DNA from: Ruminococcus sp. UBA946
GTDB lineage: Bacteria; Bacillota; Clostridia; Oscillospirales; Ruminococcaceae
Direction: 5' to 3'
Assembly (NCBI GenBank): GCA_002293295.1
Contig: DBCY01000207.1
Coordinates: 1-7,032, forward strand
DNA: 7,032 bases
The notes below the pieces were generated by a model. The model saw only the letters and a program-made list of their open reading frames with translations. It searched no databases and had not been told where the DNA came from. Numbering within the stretch: the first letter of the stretch is position 1; the number at the start of each line of letters is the position of its first letter. This document shows, piece by piece, positions 5,449 to 7,032 of this stretch. The position numbers and the translations under genes were made by a program.

Positions 5449-6288
5449 CTATTCAGTTCGTTTCAGTTCGTTTTGCATATCGCTGATAAGCTCAGCGATA
5501 TCGCCGCCGCTATATTCGGAGCCGTCCCAGATTTTATGCGCGGCAACCGCCTGCCAGACAAGCATAGACATCCCTCCTGCCGAAGGAATATTATTTTTTT
5601 CAGCGATACCCATCAGTTTTGTAACATCGGGATTATAAATCACGTCAAAAACGCTTTTGCAGTTTTTGATTACGGCTTCGCTTACGGGGCATTCGTCATT
5701 ATGAGGATACATTCCGACGGGAGAAGCGTTGACAAGCAGGTCAAAGCTGCCGTTTATTCCTATGTTTGCAATGACCTCAGCCTTCGCCGCCGTATTGAGC
5801 TTCAGATTTTCATTGATGAATATTTGCGTTTCCTCAATAAAATCCGGAAGAACGGCAACGGTAAGCTCCGCTCCGCGCAGAATCGCTTCAACAGCCGTCA
5901 TCCTCCCGGCTCCTCCGCACCCGACCTGCAGAACCTTCCCCCCCAGGGAAAAATTATTTGTCTCCAAAGCACGCAGAAAACCGTAACAATCAGTATTATA
6001 GCCTGTAATAATTCCGCCGGAACCGGAAACGCAGTTCACTGAATTATACCTTTCGGCGGATTCGTCAAGCTCATCAATATATCTGATTATATTAACCTTA
6101 TGCGGAATCGTAATATTATATCCGTCCAGGGAATTAAGCATCGGAATATTAACGGAAAGCTCCTCGGAGGGTATTTCGATAAGCTCATATGAAAAATCAT
6201 CATACCCTGCCAGTTTAAAAAGGCGTTTATGGATTTGCGGCGACAACGAATGCTTAAGAGGGTATCCGAGCAATGCATACTTTTTCAT
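5449..6288 (-). CDS. aroE: Shikimate dehydrogenase
   Basis: AroE reduces 3-dehydroshikimate to shikimate in aromatic amino acid synthesis, in the cytoplasm. The 279-residue length is typical. The shikimate-binding N-terminal domain has SLSPQIH (14-20, S14 and S16 in the E. coli AroE positions), NITIPHK (58-64, catalytic K64), N85 and GYNTDCYGF (96-104, catalytic D100). The Rossmann domain has VGCGGAGR (122-129), then NASPVGMYP (187-195), DVIYNP (215-220) and GGMSMLVWQA (238-247, Q246). One oddity: the usual NRT cofactor-selecting loop after the second beta strand is replaced by AVLPDF (145-150), so NADP preference is less certain than usual. AGGGGA precedes the ATG by about 10 nt. The gene starts 28 nt after fabD, suggesting co-transcription. 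A quinate/shikimate paralogue is possible but less likely. Confidence 0.92.
   Translation of the reverse strand: MKKYALLGYPLKHSLSPQIHKRLFKLAGYDDFSYELIEIPSEELSVNIPMLNSLDGYNITIPHKVNIIRYIDELDESAERYNSVNCVSGSGGIITGYNTDCYGFLRALETNNFSLGGKVLQVGCGGAGRMTAVEAILRGAELTVAVLPDFIEETQIFINENLKLNTAAKAEVIANIGINGSFDLLVNASPVGMYPHNDECPVSEAVIKNCKSVFDVIYNPDVTKLMGIAEKNNIPSAGGMSMLVWQAVAAHKIWDGSEYSGGDIAELISDMQNELKRTE
5452..5471. repeat. Exact 10-bp tandem duplication at the 3' end of aroE
   Basis: TTCAGTTCGT occurs twice in direct tandem (5452-5461 and 5462-5471). It covers the last codons of aroE just before its TAG stop. Ten is not a multiple of three, so a slip here would shift the frame and change only the last few residues (NELKRTE). 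Confidence 0.6.
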
Positions 6289-6316
6289 TTTTAACAGTCC
6301 CCTAATATATAATAAA

Positions 6317-7032
6317 TTATTTCAATATTTCAACGGCTTTTTCCAGTGTTTTGATATTTTCTATATTTACGGCGTTAACACCCTTAAGCGTTTTCCTGAC
6401 AAGCCCCGTGAGGACTTTACCGGGTCCCAGCTCGACAAAGTCGGTATACCCTGATTTTTCCATATTTTCCAGCTCGGAAACAAACCGGACGGGGGATATA
6501 ATATGCATTGCCAGCATATTCTTTATATCGCTGAAATCAGTTAATTCGCCCCCGGTAAGGTTGGAAAAAAACTTTGCGGACGGCTTTTTGAACTTAAAAC
6601 CGCCTATCCCCCTCAAAAATTCATCGGCGGCGGATTCCATGAGCTTTGAATGGAACGCGGCGGAAACATTGAGCATAACGGTTTTAGCCCCAAGCCCGGC
6701 GCATTTCTCCGCCGCGCTTGATACGGCTTCTTTTTCACCAGCGATTACTGTCTGAACAGAAGAATTGTAATTAGCCGGAGCCGCATACCCGTTCGTTCCG
6801 GCGCAGACTCTTTCAATCTCGGAAACCCCGATTCCTATAACGGCGCACATCGCGCCATCAGAATTTTCAGCGGCTTTCTGCATTGCCGCCGCCCTGAGCT
6901 TTATTATTTTAAACCCGTCTTCTGCCGACAGCATACCGGAAGCAACCATTGCGGCATATTCGCCCAGCGAATGACCGGCGACGGCGGAAAATTCAATGCC
7001 GCTGATTCTGGCGGCTTCAAAGGCGGCAAGCG
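6317..7032 (-). CDS. fabD: Malonyl-CoA:ACP transacylase, N-terminus beyond the window
   Basis: FabD moves malonyl from CoA to acyl carrier protein to supply type II fatty-acid synthesis. The frame is open to the right edge, giving 237 visible codons; about 70 N-terminal residues of a normal 300-310-residue enzyme lie outside. An internal ATG at 6949 is not the start, because the essential GHSLGEYAA motif is encoded upstream of it, at about 6950-6976. Counting visible residues, the nucleophile is S21, the malonate-binding Arg is R46 (25 residues later, as S92 to R117 in E. coli) and the catalytic His is H127 in SAAFHSKLM. GPGKVLTGL lies near the C-terminus. The Gln of the E. coli QLYNPVRW motif is His here (MHIISPVRF). 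As I recall, that residue contacts the catalytic His through its main chain, so activity should be kept. aroE follows 28 nt downstream, where fabG is more usual. Confidence 0.93.
   Translation of the reverse strand, partial: LAAFEAARISGIEFSAVAGHSLGEYAAMVASGMLSAEDGFKIIKLRAAAMQKAAENSDGAMCAVIGIGVSEIERVCAGTNGYAAPANYNSSVQTVIAGEKEAVSSAAEKCAGLGAKTVMLNVSAAFHSKLMESAADEFLRGIGGFKFKKPSAKFFSNLTGGELTDFSDIKNMLAMHIISPVRFVSELENMEKSGYTDFVELGPGKVLTGLVRKTLKGVNAVNIENIKTLEKAVEILK

Noticed and set aside
5473..6042. 189-codon open frame on the plus strand opposite aroE
   Set aside because: It lies wholly antisense to a well-supported aroE and shows no protein-family motifs or ribosome binding site.
1..7032. tRNA, rRNA, CRISPR array, phage genes or a defence system
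   Set aside because: No cloverleaf, spaced direct-repeat array, integrase or defence-gene motifs were seen. The coding density is accounted for by the listed genes.

Overview
The window looks like chromosomal DNA from a low-to-medium GC member of the Bacillota, most likely class Clostridia. The evidence is a divIC/yabR-type gene pair like that of Bacillus and Clostridium, clostridial-style cell-wall-binding repeats, AT-rich intergenic DNA and purine-rich Shine-Dalgarno sites. This placement rests on gene content and protein style read by eye, not on a search.

Layout. Two small genes on the plus strand occupy the left end: a DivIC/FtsL-like division protein (91-441) and a YabR-like single S1-domain RNA-binding protein (549-1001). 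They converge on a long minus-strand block. The convergent junction (1002-1201) holds a 13-bp perfect hairpin that reads as a terminator for the minus-strand block. It also holds imperfect flanking inverted repeats that look like a small MITE or decayed IS end.

The minus-strand block reads right to left as two likely transcription units. Unit A is fabD (cut by the window edge), aroE, a two-TM protein with TPR-like repeats, and a secreted cell-wall-binding-repeat protein. It ends at a strong intrinsic terminator (3444-3473). No terminator is evident between these genes (gaps 28, 98 and 87 nt), but co-transcription is inferred. Unit B starts from a near-consensus sigma-A promoter (3385-3413) and encodes a membrane-anchored NodB-type polysaccharide deacetylase followed by a bactofilin, ending at the 1074-1118 hairpin.

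How it fits together. Apart from fabD (fatty-acid initiation) and aroE (shikimate pathway), the genes point to the cell envelope: septum formation, peptidoglycan or polysaccharide deacetylation, a polymer-forming bactofilin scaffold and a secreted wall-binding protein. The most suggestive association is the deacetylase-bactofilin pair under one promoter. I see no tRNA, rRNA, CRISPR, phage genes or defence system, and no clear new multi-gene system. The best second-look items are the deacetylase-bactofilin unit with its repeat-bearing leader, the MITE-like junction, the uncharacterised C-terminal domain of the wall protein, and the non-standard cofactor loop of AroE.
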